The position numbers were made by a program, and so were the translations under genes. A stretch of 64,000 nucleotides of DNA from Ohtaekwangia koreensis (GTDB lineage: Bacteria > Bacteroidota > Bacteroidia > Cytophagales > Cyclobacteriaceae), in the NCBI RefSeq assembly GCF_900167975.1, contig NZ_FUZU01000001.1, forward strand, positions 2,627,331-2,691,330, given 5' to 3'. The notes below the pieces were generated by a model, which made no database searches, had not been told where the DNA came from, and saw only the letters and a list, made by a program, of their open reading frames with translations. Shown here piece after piece: positions 1 through 9,728 of the stretch. How positions within the stretch are numbered: position 1 is the stretch's first letter; every line of letters begins with the position of its first letter.

Positions 1-114
1 ATTGAACAGGTATTTAAGGAAGTGCGGTCGAATGTACTTCGCCTGTCAGGTGATAAGCAGAATACCTGGGACAGCTCCAATATTATCGGAGAATTCTACT
101 TCCGGTTTAACTAA
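1..114 (+). CDS. C-terminal end of a caspase-like (peptidase C14) protein, partial
   Basis: Frame 1 is open from the window edge to TAA at 112-114 and gives 37 residues ending in GEFYFRFN. The pattern of an alternating hydrophobic helix (VFKEVRSNVL), then a Gly-Asp-Lys-Gln turn, a Trp and Ser-Ser-like segment, and a final GEFYF strand is typical of the end of the caspase fold in bacterial peptidase C14 proteins. The catalytic His and Cys would lie upstream, outside the window. The family assignment rests on this short tail alone and is an inference. Confidence 0.6.
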   Translation: MEQVFKEVRSNVLRLSGDKQNTWDSSNIIGEFYFRFN

Positions 115-206
115 GTATACTTCAGCTTATTTTAATTTTATTTTCTGAAGAGAAGAAACGCATCCATAAATTCTTTTGTTTAGTTTACAGACCAAAAGAA
201 AAATGT

Positions 207-686
207 ATGTCGAATAAAAATTCTATAGGACTTGAAGTAAAAGATTCCGAACAACTGGCTAGCGGCTTGAATGATCTGTTGGCAAACTATCAATTATTTT
301 ATATGAATGCCCGTGGCTTTCACTGGAATATAAGAGGCGATAAGTTCTTTGAACTTCACCTTAAGTTTGAAGAACTGTACAGTGATGCCTTTCTCAAAGT
401 TGATGAGATAGCAGAGCGAATATTAACACTGGGTTATATACCTGTTCATAGTTATTCAGACTATGTTAAGAAATCGGAAATAAAAGAATCGAAAGATATC
501 TCTGACGGATACATTGCTGTGCAGCAAGTGCTTGACGGTTTCAGAACGTTACTCATCAAGGAGCGTGCGTTATTAAAGATGTCAGCCGACGCAGAAGATG
601 AAGGAACCAATGCATTGATGAGCGACTATATTCGTCAGCAAGAGAAGTCGGTATGGATGTACTCATCTTTCCTTTCTAAAAAATAA
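207..686 (+). CDS. dps: Dps family DNA-protecting ferritin-like protein
   Basis: 159 residues, normal length for Dps. Dps assembles as a dodecamer that oxidises and stores iron with hydrogen peroxide and protects DNA during starvation or oxidative stress. The ferroxidase ligands are visible: His39 in GFHWNIRG and, about 27 residues on, Asp66 and Glu70 in the DEIAER motif. The second helix (residues 46-72) carries the usual FELHLKFEELY pattern. The N-terminal tail is short with few lysines, so non-specific DNA binding through the tail may be weak. The gene stands alone, 92 bases after the caspase-like gene, and is followed by a large hairpin. Confidence 0.93.
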   Translation: MSNKNSIGLEVKDSEQLASGLNDLLANYQLFYMNARGFHWNIRGDKFFELHLKFEELYSDAFLKVDEIAERILTLGYIPVHSYSDYVKKSEIKESKDISDGYIAVQQVLDGFRTLLIKERALLKMSADAEDEGTNALMSDYIRQQEKSVWMYSSFLSKK

Positions 687-701
687 TTTTTTATTTATCC
701 A

Positions 702-751
702 TGATCATCTGAAATATTCTTGACAGTGCATAGGTGTATTTCAGATGATCA
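702..751. terminator. 15-bp perfect inverted repeat downstream of dps
   Basis: Positions 702-716 and 737-751 are exact reverse complements (arm TGATCATCTGAAATA) around a 20-base loop. The hairpin begins 15 bases after the dps stop. No U-run follows on either strand; a T-rich tract lies before it on the + strand instead. It could be a transcript 3'-end stabiliser or a factor-assisted terminator rather than a simple intrinsic terminator. Confidence 0.6.
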
Positions 752-908
752 GTTTGCTATACTTTCCTGTTGTAATGTATTCTCTTCCAGATAGTAAAGA
801 CAATTGAAGAAGACGAATGTATTTATGCACAATGACTCTTGTGTTATCATTTTGAAGGTGCGTTGGAAACAAATAGAAAAACATATCCATAATTTTTTTG
901 TTCCAAAT

Positions 909-939
909 TTTGGAGATTTTAAACCCAATACTATCTTTG
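909..939 (+). promoter_or_regulatory. Bacteroidota-type promoter for tRNA-Asp
   Basis: TTTG at 909-912 and TATCTTTG at 932-939 match the Bacteroidota -33 TTTG and -7 TAnnTTTG elements with exactly 19 bases between them. Transcription would begin about 55 bases before the tRNA. The rest of 752-1000 holds no convincing gene: the overlapping short frames on both strands lack family features. Confidence 0.6.
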
Positions 940-1000
940 CACTCCCTTTGAGACACACTCCTAGGGGAAACCAAAAAGAAGTCTTGGTTTTATAGAAAAT

Positions 1001-1074
1001 GGTCCGGTAGTTCAGCTGGTTAGAATGCCTGCCTGTCACGCAGGAGGTCGCGGGTTCGAGTCCCGTCCGGACCG
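1001..1074 (+). tRNA. tRNA-Asp (GTC anticodon)
   Basis: The acceptor stem GGTCCGG (1001-1007) pairs with CCGGACC (1067-1073), with discriminator G at 1074. The anticodon arm is CCTGC / CTGTCAC / GCAGG with anticodon GTC, and the T arm is CGGG-TTCGAGT-CCCG. CCA is not encoded. The last 17 bases (1058-1074) reappear with two substitutions at 49434-49450. Confidence 0.97.
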
Positions 1075-1075
1075 C

Positions 1076-1117
1076 AAAGACCGCTTAAACGGAATGTTTA
1101 AGCGGTCTTTTTGTTTT
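1076..1117 (+). terminator. Intrinsic terminator of tRNA-Asp
   Basis: A 15-base arm (AAAGACCGCTTAAAC) at 1076-1090 and its exact complement at 1096-1110 flank a five-base loop and run into a T-rich tail. The right arm and tail, but not the left arm and loop, are kept in the second copy near 49451. Confidence 0.9.
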
Positions 1118-1139
1118 ATCATGCCTGTTCAAGCAGCCT

Positions 1140-1655
1140 GAGGTCAATTCCCCTGTTAGTGAATTTCCTGTATCACATCAATAACAAAGCAGAAGAGGAC
1201 TTATGGTATGCACGGATATTCTCAATTCATCTAGGCTGGTAAAAAGCAGGGAGCATTTAGCGGTAAACGATAAAGAACCGAAATATTCCTTGAAGCGAGA
1301 AGTTGATGAATCACAATGCAACGCCGATAAAATAAAGAGAAGGACACTGGAGGCGCGAGATCTTAATATATATCCGTGAACTAAAAAGTTAACTCTTAAA
1401 TATATACCTGGACTTGTCCGCGAAAGGCGAATATACTTCGCCCGAAGCCATCAGAAATGTCTATACTGGAAGTATAGTACAGCAACACACTATACTAGAA
1501 CTCCTCAAGCTGCACAACGAAGACTTAAAAAAAGAATCAGTATAGATGTAGCAAGTAGCACCTGGACTAAATTCAATACCCTTGAGAAGAAGCTGTCGGT
1601 ATATATATAAGCAGCTTAATAAAATAGATATTTACCCTGTATCCTACTCTCTGAT
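1140..1655 (+). pseudogene. Decayed tyrosine recombinase (integrase), copy A
   Basis: No long frame survives, but conceptual translation across frameshifts gives consecutive blocks in family order: YSLKREVDES (arm-type DNA-binding domain), then EARDLN, SPEAIRNVYTGS and LELLKLHNEDLKKRIG, then FNTLEKKLSVYI (SAM-like core-binding domain). These match the N-terminal half of Bacteroidota phage-type integrases. The catalytic domain (Arg-His-Arg-Tyr) is absent. The position directly behind tRNA-Asp fits an integrase that used this tRNA as its attachment site. A shorter, more deleted copy lies at 49500-49890. The assignment is inferred from block order and was not confirmed by database search. Confidence 0.7.
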
Positions 1656-1665
1656 CAGACGATTG

Positions 1666-2613
1666 TTAATTATTGAATAGCACTAGCTTCCTGTCCCTGT
1701 TTCCTGCTTGTCTGTGCATCAATAACTTTCCATTTTTTGTCCTTTTCAAAAGATTAGACATGTTACCTTCAAACTTTCCTCCTTTGGTTGAATCGCCCCA
1801 CCCGCCTTTATACTGACCAACTACAAAAACATAATCCCCAAGATCATATATTCTATTATAGTAGTGCTTTACAATATAGGACATGTTTGGTGTATAGGTT
1901 TTGAGCATTTTCGGCCTGATATTCTCCATTCCCACCCGAATCGAATCAAAATTTGACAGAAGGATTGCATCCTCTGTAAATCCGTCAGCTCTCGCCTTTC
2001 CGTCACTATTCGCTACGGCTTTTAACACGACTGCGTCAAACTCTTTAACTTCAGCAATCAATTTCTTATCCATATTATTGATTGCCGTGAAGTTAGTTTC
2101 CTCAACCTGAACATCCGCATACGGCACAACGTCAGGCTCGATATATGTATCAGCTCCAAACGTTTCTGATATAATACTCAATTTTCCATCGTTGTCCTTT
2201 TTCCATAAGACCATATAATTTCCTTTGTATTCACCTTGTGGATTTTTAATGGATGAGTAGTGGAAACTAAAAGCGCCTAATTCAAGCAAATGATTAGAAT
2301 ATGTCTCCACTACAGATATTTTTTTCTTGTATATCTTAACATCTCCTGCCGTAAACCAGTCCTTAAAAAATTTATTTAACGCTTTAATTTCAAAAATAGC
2401 AGGCTTATACTCAGGAAAAAAAGTAAACTGACTGGCGTATAGGTTGGTCAAAGCATCAACATCTTCTGTTAAGTATAATTGCTCTATTCTACTGTTTATC
2501 GCTTCCAGTTCCATTCGAGAATCATCGAAATTCTTAGTGATATTTAGGCTCTTTAAGTCAATATTTAAAGCACCTGTTAACGACATAATTAATATTACTC
2601 CGGTCATTTTCAT
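1666..2613 (-). CDS. Protein with two NTF2/SnoaL-like domains, probably exported
   Basis: Starting at the ATG at 2613 gives 315 residues with a short hydrophobic N-terminus (MKMTGVILIMSLTGALN) that resembles a signal peptide. An in-frame start at 2694 would add 27 residues before that segment and is less likely. The protein repeats one unit twice: a helix with a DALTNLYA- or DAVVLKAVA-like phrase, then a strand-rich part ending in WKKDNDGKLSIISE or LKRTKNGKLLMHR. This is the layout of NTF2-fold (DUF4440/SnoaL) domains, which are small-molecule-binding or unknown-function modules. No catalytic residues can be assigned. It lies beside the recombinase relic. Confidence 0.7.
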   Translation of the reverse strand: MKMTGVILIMSLTGALNIDLKSLNITKNFDDSRMELEAINSRIEQLYLTEDVDALTNLYASQFTFFPEYKPAIFEIKALNKFFKDWFTAGDVKIYKKKISVVETYSNHLLELGAFSFHYSSIKNPQGEYKGNYMVLWKKDNDGKLSIISETFGADTYIEPDVVPYADVQVEETNFTAINNMDKKLIAEVKEFDAVVLKAVANSDGKARADGFTEDAILLSNFDSIRVGMENIRPKMLKTYTPNMSYIVKHYYNRIYDLGDYVFVVGQYKGGWGDSTKGGKFEGNMSNLLKRTKNGKLLMHRQAGNRDRKLVLFNN

Positions 2614-2694
2614 ATATATACCAGTTTCAAAAATCAGTTTCAGGGTGTGCGAATAAAATTGAGTTGTCCACTTGCGCTTACTCAAAAGTACCAA

Positions 2695-3267
2695 CCCGTT
2701 GATAAGGAAGAAATTTGATTGACTAATAGAGGTCAGGGGTATATCAAATACCTGTTTTTATTGACGAAGGGAAAGTGTTTCCCGGTGCTACCGGCTATGG
2801 CACATGTACATGTGAAATTATAATTCTTGAAATCCATTATACCCGAGGAGGCTGTTTTGGGGATGCCGTGTTGAGCGAAAGGCGATGAAAGGACTAAATA
2901 TAGTATATATTGATCCTTAAACTTAAATTTGCGCTGTGGCACGATTTACTAATGAATATTAGCCAGTGAAAGTGTGCCAGAAGTACACCTTGCGCTATTC
3001 TGATTGTTTTCCAGTATAAGATACATTAAGTGCGCTTGCATTGTGGGCCATTAGCGAACAGATTCTAAAAGAACAGAACCAGTTTTCTGCAGCCTTAGTA
3101 TATATAATTAGAAAAACTCGTAACACTTTTTGATTTCTATTTTAGGACAGTGCAGCAGGACTCAACCACATCTCAAATGTCAATGCATCACAGTTTAACG
3201 AAGAACCACTTGAGACATTCAAAGGAGAAGTGGTATAACTGGCTTGTTGTGTCAGGTTGATTTTCTC
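2695..3267. other. Intergenic region with short unassigned coding-like remnants
   Basis: No intact gene is visible. Two stretches keep open + strand frames that end in natural-looking stops: 2754-2888, containing KVFPGATGYG and vaguely reminiscent of the start of pectate-lyase-like mature proteins, and 3146-3238, containing LNHISNVNASQF. Neither has an upstream start in frame. They may be further gene debris; the pectate-lyase resemblance is weak. Confidence 0.3.
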
Positions 3268-3611
3268 TCACTCTACGGTATATACAAAGCTGTCGCCGCG
3301 ATAGTAGCCATAGTTGAATTCTATTGGATTTTACTTTCATCGTAAACCAGGCGTTTGCGAAACAACACAGGCTCATCGGCAGCAATGTTCAATTTCTTGT
3401 AAATATGCTGAGGCGCTTTTATAGCGGTTAACTCCTCATATGAAAGGGAAGCCCTGACTTTATATTTCTCTTCGAGGATTTCATAGAGCGGTTTACTAAA
3501 ATCTTCGTTCCCCGTCATGCCGATGGAGGGATTGAAATACGAGACGAAATAAACAAACGGAAAGTTTTCTTTACCTCGCAACCTTTCCAGGCATAACACG
3601 GTGAATGGCAA
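3268..3611 (-). pseudogene. GntR-family regulator fragment (UTRA effector domain)
   Basis: The minus strand codes for the effector-binding half of a GntR/HutC regulator: a strand VLCLERLRGKENFPFVYFVS, a PLYEILEEKYKV helix, and FRKRLVYDESKI. One frameshift near 3322 separates this from the true C-terminus EFNYGYYRGDSFVYTVE, which ends at TGA 3268-3270. The winged-helix DNA-binding domain is missing; homology stops at about 3611, exactly where homology to the ROK kinase begins on the other strand. This points to a deletion or rearrangement breakpoint. UTRA regulators usually sense sugar phosphates. Confidence 0.75.
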
Positions 3612-4205
3612 TTTGGAAACGGAAAAGGTGCAAATGATTTGGTTCTCATTACACTCGGAACAGGCGTAGGTTCTGCTGTGATGATGGACGGCCGTGTTTT
3701 ATCAGGAAGAAATTTTACGGCAGGAAATCTCGGGGGTCACATGACGATCAACCTGCATGGTAAAGTTTGCAACTGCGGTAATATAGGATGTGTTGAGACG
3801 GAAGGCTCCACATGGGCGTTGGCTGATGCTGTTAAGAGCGCCCCCGAATTTTCGCGCAGCACATTGTCAAAAGAATCTGATATACATTTTAAAAACCTGT
3901 TTGGGCACGCAGCGCAGGGAGATATACTGGCTACACAAGTCCGTGATAACTGCCTCAACGCATGGTCGCTGGGAATCATTAACCTCATTCATGCTTTCGA
4001 TCCGGAGCGGGTTGTAATCGGAGGAGGTATCATGGAGAGTCAGCATATTTTACTACCCTATATTCAACGCAAGATCAATACGCATGCGTGGGTAAAAAAT
4101 AATCCTCCCCAATTACTGGCCGCAGCGCATCTGCAGACAGCCGCGCTGTTGGGAATGTATCATGTATTAACAGAAGGCAAGAGAGCCCCGATAACGATGT
4201 TATGA
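3612..4205 (+). pseudogene. ROK family sugar kinase, N-terminally truncated
   Basis: About 197 codons match the C-terminal two thirds of ROK glucokinase/N-acetylhexosamine kinases. Seen here are the GKGANDLVLITLGTGVGSA phosphate loop, the AGNLGGHM substrate segment, the zinc knuckle CNCGNIGC, and a C-terminal VIGGGIMES motif. The N-terminal DxGGT ATP-binding lobe, about 110 residues, is absent, and the first homologous residues are at about 3612 with no credible start codon. It overlaps the following gene by four bases (ATGA), so the original pair was probably translationally coupled. It is unlikely to be active. Confidence 0.8.
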
Positions 4206-4663
4206 AATCAAATTTTGATAAATATCCTTTTATTCAGGTTAGCGAAAGTAATGATGATTGTCTGCAGGTACATCCTACCACCGAGTATATAAAAGATAAG
4301 TTCGGCATGGAATATACCCAGGATGAAAGCTACTATATGATGGACGTGAAAAATGATGCATATGTATACCTGGGGCTAAGAGACGATGTAGTTCCTGAAG
4401 AGATGATCGAAGAACTGAGAAGATCGCAGGAGGCAGGAACGACCTTCGATGCGGAGAAGCACGTTCAGAAGTGGCCGGTGAAAAAACACGACCACGTCCT
4501 GATACCAGCGGGGACTGTACATTGTTCGGGTAGGGATAGCGTTGTGCTGGAGATCAGTGCTACTCCTTACATCTTTACATTCAAACTCTTTGATTGGGGC
4601 CGGCTGGGCCTTGATGGGAAACCGCGCCCCATCAATATCAATAGCACACCTGATTTTTTTTAG
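4202..4663 (+). pseudogene. Class I mannose-6-phosphate isomerase fragment
   Basis: 153 codons closely resemble an internal section of the long Bacteroidota class I phosphomannose isomerase, which interconverts fructose-6-phosphate and mannose-6-phosphate. Diagnostic pieces are LQVHPTTEYIKDKFG, the zinc-site-like HDHVLIPAGTVHCSG and FKLFDWGRLGLDGKPRPIN. Full-length homologues are several hundred residues long, so both ends are missing. The reading frame stops in a T-rich run (TTTTTTTTAG), consistent with a frameshift. Together with the ROK and GntR fragments it looks like a deleted hexose-utilisation locus. Confidence 0.75.
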
Positions 4664-4990
4664 GAAGTTTATCACAGAGTTGAATAGGTAGTATATATAT
4701 GAGGCTTGAAGTATGGGCTCATATCAAGTCGAGGAGGCCAACAAAGAAGCAAAGGCATGGTAATTCTATAAAGATCACTACGATTGTCATTAATGTCTTG
4801 CTTAATAGAAGGTATATATTGGGTCCAATAATGGATCTTAGAGGATATATCAAGTGGAAAGACTAGTGCAGCGATTACGTCGAAGATATAGATTCAAATC
4901 CTGTTACTCGTTTGTGAAATGACATCCTGGAGTGGTATACTTAAAAGACGTGATTAAATACACGCAAGTAAAACTGCTGTAAGTATATAC
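4664..4990. other. Intergenic region, nothing recognised
   Basis: About 330 bases with several stops in all frames and frequent TATATA words. No RNA gene, repeat or operator could be supported. It probably contains decayed coding sequence, but no family is recognisable. Confidence 0.4.
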
Positions 4991-7900
4991 TTACGCGCAA
5001 GGAATTCTGACAGTAATCGTTGTCATTACATTGTACTCGCTTTTAATTTCCATGTTGCCTTCGAGTATTTCCAAAGCTTTCTTTACCATGAATAATCCCA
5101 GTCCATTTCCAATTGACTTTTCTGAGCCACGATAAAACATGTTCGATATCCGATCCATTACAGATGAAGGAATACCCGTGCCATTGTCGATCACATTTAT
5201 AATAAGTTGCCCTTGCTCCATGCTCAACACGCAGGTAGCATAGGGATGTTTGTCGTCTCTAAAGACAATACTGTTTTCCATGAGATTAACGATGATGCAT
5301 TTAAGCAAGGTTGCATCTGATGAAAAGACCTGATTGATTCTATTTTCAAATTCGATTTTTACGATGTTATCAGTATTGAGTTCTTTAATAGTGGTGTCGA
5401 TGTTTTGAATCAGCTCATCCACATGGATGAGCTCCAGCGTACGCTGAGCCCGAAACAGAGAGCTGGTTTCGTCCAATCTTTTGAGAAGTCTTAACATGCG
5501 TGTTGAAGTCTTCTCAATGTTTGCAAAGTATACAGTTAACTCCTCAACGCTGTGCGGCATTTTACCCAGGTGAGCCAGTCCGAGTATGGTGGCAATAGGA
5601 CCTCGCAGGTCATGAGAGGAGCGATATAGAAATGTCTCAAGGCCTTTATCCGTTTCGGTTAGCTTATTAATCGTGCGGGTTAATTCGGTAGTTCTGTTTT
5701 CAACCAGTTTCTCAAGGTTTAAATTAACACGGTGTAGTTCATCATTTGTAGAGCTGACCTCTTCGTAGGCTTGTTCCAGTTTTCTGTTTTTGTCTTTGAT
5801 TTCTATCTTTTGTGTCTCCACTAAATTGGTGCGCGCTTTAACCAGGCGTTCAAGCTTTATCTTTTGTTTGAATAGTAATTTTGTTCTCAGGTGTATAATG
5901 AGTACGGTGAGTATAGTCAGAAATATAGCGGCTCCGTATTTTGTTCCGGATCGTTCATACCACTTGGGGATCACTATAATTTTGATGCTTGCAGCATTTT
6001 CATTCCAGTGCCCACTTCTATTGGAAGCACTTACTTTCAGCGTATAGCTGCCTGGTGGTAAGTTGGTATAGGTGGCCGTCCGGCTTGCGTTCGCATCGTT
6101 CCATGCTTTATCGAACCCTTCGAGGTAATATCTATACTTAGTCTTTTTTGGGAAATTGAATTCAAGACAAGCAAACTCAAGGGAAAAGACCTTTTGGTCT
6201 GCCTGCAGGGTTATTGATTCTGTCTGGGAAATGCTTTGTGTAAGAAGGCCTGATTTATCGTTAATTTTAACGGGTATACTAAAAAGCGTAAGTTGTGTAA
6301 AAACAACTTTGGCTTTGGTGGTGTCATCGGCTATATTTTCCGGACGAAAAACGTTTAACCCATTGGTGCCTCCCAGGTAATAAGTGCCATCCGAACTTTT
6401 CAATCGGGCGCCTTCATTAAATTGCGTGCCTTGCGAACCATCCGCTATCGTATAGTCATAAATTAGTGAGGTTGACGGATCAAATTTGTGTACTCCGTCA
6501 ACAGAAGTAAACCACACGTTATGCGAATCATCTTCGAGTATATTTGTAATACGTTTCTCTTTTAGAGGAGCGATTCTTTCAAAACTAAATTTTTCAGGAT
6601 CGAATAAAATCAATCCTTTATTGGCGGTACCTACCCAGAGTTTTCCTTGAAAATTTATAGTCAGATCGGATATCTCATTTGTTGGCATGCTCGCAGAATC
6701 TGCCGGTATATTTAAAAAGGATTTGAATGTTTTTGTTTCCGGTTCGTAGCGGTGAAGGCCATCTAATCGTGACCCGATCCAAATATTTCCTCCTGAGTCT
6801 TCTGCCAGGGAAAAAATGGAACCTGGTATAGTAAGAGGTTTAAATACTTTTTTATAGGGAAAGAATTCATCTAGTGCTGCGAGCTGGCCTGCATAAATTG
6901 TATGGTTGCTAGCTTCTAAAAGTGACCAAACGTGGTTTGTGCTTATGCTTGCGTTATTACCAGGTATATGTATATACCGTGAGAAGCTTCCTGTTTTAGT
7001 ATCCAGGTAATTAAGCCCACCTCCAAACGTGCCTGCGTATAGGTTGTTCTTTTTATCCACGGCCAGTGATTTTACAACGTTGGAGCTTAAGCTGTTTTTA
7101 TTCGTTGACGAATGCCGGTAGGAGGTAAATAGTTTTGTTTGAGGATCGAATCTATATAGCCCGGCTCCATCGGTTCCAATCCATACTTTTTGATGTTGAT
7201 CTTCAGCAATTGCCAAGATCGAATTCTTTTCCATACGCTCCATATCGAGGTCGAAGTATCGATAGTGTTCAAAGCGTCTGGTGCCTGCATATACAATTTG
7301 TAAACCACCGCCATAGAGACCAAACCAATACGAATTATCATCGTTCACAAATATGTTTCCTATATTTCCATTGTGGAGGCGCCTGCTTTGGTTGCCCAGA
7401 ATCTGTCTGAAATTTCCGTCATCATCTTGTTTATATATACCTGCGCCATCGGTGCCAACCAGAAGTTTTCCATCTTTGTCGATAGCAAGTGAACCAATAA
7501 TGTCACTGCCAAAAAATGGCTTGCCCGGCTCGGAAGTGAAGTATTTAAATGTTTTATCATTTTCGTCATTCAATCGAAGCACTCCCATACCATTGGAACC
7601 AAAATATAGGGCACCTGTAGCGTCTTGTACCATACTGATGACCATATCGTTGGGTGAATTGCCATGGGTATCTTCATAATATATAGTACGTTCCACGATG
7701 CCTGCTGAATTGAGAATGCAAATACCTCTGCGGGTAGCGGCCCAGATTTTGCCATGTCTATCTTCCAATAGTGCATTAACAGCATCCAGGCCTGTGCTGT
7801 CGTTTCTGTAATCGTATTTTTTGATAGCAAGGGTTTCAATATTAATTTTATAGATAATCCCACGAGACGCAACCCAAAGTTGGTGATGTCTGTCTTCTAA

Positions 7901-8374
7901 AAGAGAAAAAATTGTACTGTGACTGGAGTAGTCGTCTGGCGGTTCCATCAGAAATTTTCGAAATGTCTCCGTTTTGTTGTCATATAGATTTAAGCCATGA
8001 TAGGTTCCTACCCATAACTGTCCCTTGCTGTCCAGCAACATATTTTTAACGGCACTGTTACCTAAGCTTGAAGAATCACGATCGGAGTGAACGAAGTTTA
8101 CAAATGAGTATCCGTCAAATCTGTCAATACCTTCTCCCGTGTTGATCCATATAAAGCCGTCCCGGTCTTTTAGGATGGATGTGACATTGTTTTGAGAAAG
8201 TCCATTCACCGTAGTGAAACTATGGTTATAAGCCATAATAGGTGTAATCAATTGCTTCTGGCCGTATCCGTGATGCGGGGATAGGGCTGCGGTTAATTGC
8301 AGCAATAGAAATAACAGGAATGAATAAATCCGAGAGGGCACATTCAAATTTAAAAAAAATCCTACACTTTTCAC
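4991..8374 (-). CDS. Propeller-type sensor histidine kinase
   Basis: 1127 residues. Order: signal peptide/anchor (about 15-39), two-component regulator propeller blades (about 50-720, repeats of the type GFIWINTGEGIDRFD or KIWAATRRGI), a Y_Y_Y domain (about 740-820, FDKAWNDANASRTATYTNLP), one transmembrane helix (about 830-850), a coiled coil, HisKA with His921 in SSHDLRGPIATILG, and HATPase with an N-box near Asn1034, DNGTGIP and a GNGLGLFMV lid. There is no receiver or DNA-binding domain, so a separate response regulator is needed; none intact lies next to it. Such periplasmic propellers commonly sense polysaccharide fragments. The ligand is unknown. Confidence 0.92.
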   Translation of the reverse strand: MKSVGFFLNLNVPSRIYSFLLFLLLQLTAALSPHHGYGQKQLITPIMAYNHSFTTVNGLSQNNVTSILKDRDGFIWINTGEGIDRFDGYSFVNFVHSDRDSSSLGNSAVKNMLLDSKGQLWVGTYHGLNLYDNKTETFRKFLMEPPDDYSSHSTIFSLLEDRHHQLWVASRGIIYKINIETLAIKKYDYRNDSTGLDAVNALLEDRHGKIWAATRRGICILNSAGIVERTIYYEDTHGNSPNDMVISMVQDATGALYFGSNGMGVLRLNDENDKTFKYFTSEPGKPFFGSDIIGSLAIDKDGKLLVGTDGAGIYKQDDDGNFRQILGNQSRRLHNGNIGNIFVNDDNSYWFGLYGGGLQIVYAGTRRFEHYRYFDLDMERMEKNSILAIAEDQHQKVWIGTDGAGLYRFDPQTKLFTSYRHSSTNKNSLSSNVVKSLAVDKKNNLYAGTFGGGLNYLDTKTGSFSRYIHIPGNNASISTNHVWSLLEASNHTIYAGQLAALDEFFPYKKVFKPLTIPGSIFSLAEDSGGNIWIGSRLDGLHRYEPETKTFKSFLNIPADSASMPTNEISDLTINFQGKLWVGTANKGLILFDPEKFSFERIAPLKEKRITNILEDDSHNVWFTSVDGVHKFDPSTSLIYDYTIADGSQGTQFNEGARLKSSDGTYYLGGTNGLNVFRPENIADDTTKAKVVFTQLTLFSIPVKINDKSGLLTQSISQTESITLQADQKVFSLEFACLEFNFPKKTKYRYYLEGFDKAWNDANASRTATYTNLPPGSYTLKVSASNRSGHWNENAASIKIIVIPKWYERSGTKYGAAIFLTILTVLIIHLRTKLLFKQKIKLERLVKARTNLVETQKIEIKDKNRKLEQAYEEVSSTNDELHRVNLNLEKLVENRTTELTRTINKLTETDKGLETFLYRSSHDLRGPIATILGLAHLGKMPHSVEELTVYFANIEKTSTRMLRLLKRLDETSSLFRAQRTLELIHVDELIQNIDTTIKELNTDNIVKIEFENRINQVFSSDATLLKCIIVNLMENSIVFRDDKHPYATCVLSMEQGQLIINVIDNGTGIPSSVMDRISNMFYRGSEKSIGNGLGLFMVKKALEILEGNMEIKSEYNVMTTITVRIPCA

Positions 8375-9407
8375 TTTGTTGATATTCTTTGCAATCCTTA
8401 TTCACAATGGGCAGGCATTCAAATTTTTAAGCTGTTAGCCTGTAGAGAAACAACATATGCGAAGATCGGTATATTGGCAGGTATTAAGTCAAGCTTAAAA
8501 AAAGCAATCCATTCTTTTGATTTGCTGCCCCGAAAGCTATATATAGTTAAACATGAGCACCCTATGGCAATCACGGCAAGATTTAGCTCTGAGTTATCGG
8601 GGTAGCCGATAGAGCAGTTTGCTGCTTTGTAAAGTCAACCGGAAAACGACAATCACTATATATAGGGGGTAAGTATACATAAATACTACAGGTATTAAAG
8701 TGAATATCAGGAATAGCTCTTCATGCCAAACCTATAAACTCATCATTCACGCTTAAAACCGGTAACCAGCATGATCACTATGGTTGATATACTTTTTATT
8801 CTTGCATATAGCTCGTTATGAAAGAATGATGGGCAATTCAATTTAGCCTTGCGCGCAATGTACTTGTGGTTTTTGTTCTATTTAATTTCACGGCGGCAAC
8901 AATTTTTATAATTTATGCCAGCTCACTATATCTAGGAACAACCTCTCCAACGCCCGGGCATCATGACTCTGATCATTTTGGGAGTTATAGAACCTTTTTT
9001 TGTATGAGGTCTACATAAAAATCAGAAGAGATATAACGTTGATCGAGAATTATCATAGGCTTCGCGGGGCTTTGATATTTAGTATGGCTATAGTTTACTA
9101 TACGCTATTGGCAATTTTAATATTGTTCTTATTGGGATGTATACTATACTTAGGCGGGGTTCACGGCGAAGACGGTTTGTAAAAGGAAACTACTGCAGAG
9201 GTATACTTTTAGAAAGTATAGTTCTTTGCTAGCACTGCGTTTTTGTTACCTCGTACCAGAATATCACTTGAAGTAGCGGTTTAATGTTCGCTGCCGGCCA
9301 CCGGTCGCTATTTTTCCGTACACACGTGCTACTGATTTCCTTTAAAATACGCTGATTTCGCATCGGCCTGCTATTTGTTCTACAACTGTTGAAATAATAA
9401 TAACTCA
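8375..9407. other. 1-kb intergenic region with possible membrane-protein debris
   Basis: No convincing gene. A frame without an ATG (about 8828-9016) codes for a hydrophobic stretch (VVFVLFNFTAATIFIIYASS), and an overlapping frame from TTG 9000 to 9182 codes for another (MAIVYYTLLAILILFLLGC). Together they look like pieces of a small membrane protein broken by frameshifts, or chance hydrophobic frames in AT-rich DNA. The last 150 bases before the PadR gene should hold its promoter, but no clear TAnnTTTG element was found. Confidence 0.3.
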
Positions 9408-9728
9408 ATGTCCGGACGTATATACCTTGGCGAACTGGAAGAACTCATATTACTCATGGTCGCACTCATCGGTGCTGACGCTTATGGGGTGTCCATCACA
9501 AAAGAGCTCGAAGAGCAAACAGGCCGCGTGATCACCATCAGCGCCGCGCACGCAGCGCTGCACAGGCTCGAAGAAAAAGGATTTGTAAAATCGAAAATGG
9601 GCGGAGCGTCGATGGAGCGGGGAGGACGACGAAAGAGACTGTTTCAAATCACAGCTTACGGTCGCCAGACACTGGAAGAACTTCGCGATGTACGTAGCAC
9701 GATCTGGGCTCAAATTTCAACTACCTGA
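9408..9728 (+). CDS. PadR family transcriptional regulator
   Basis: 106 residues, the short PadR class. The winged helix is visible: LGELEELILLMVALIGADAYGVSI, then the recognition region SAAHAALHRLEEKGFV, and a wing KMGGASMERGGRRKRLFQIT. PadR proteins repress neighbouring genes and often release DNA on binding small ligands. Its TGA shares a base with the ATG of the following permease (TGATG), so the two are translationally coupled. A second such pair is at 28629-31600. Confidence 0.9.
   Translation: MSGRIYLGELEELILLMVALIGADAYGVSITKELEEQTGRVITISAAHAALHRLEEKGFVKSKMGGASMERGGRRKRLFQITAYGRQTLEELRDVRSTIWAQISTT

Noticed and set aside
1400-1600. IS110-type transposase reading of the phrase RIGIDVASS
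   Set aside because: The surrounding order (SLKREVD, EARDLN, SPEAIRN, LELLKLHNEDLKK, NTLEKKL) fits the N-terminal half of a tyrosine recombinase much better, and the site is a tRNA 3' end.
2754-2888. Pectate lyase N-terminus from the FPGATGYG motif
   Set aside because: Only eight residues match the expected start and the following sequence does not continue the fold, so it was left as unassigned debris.
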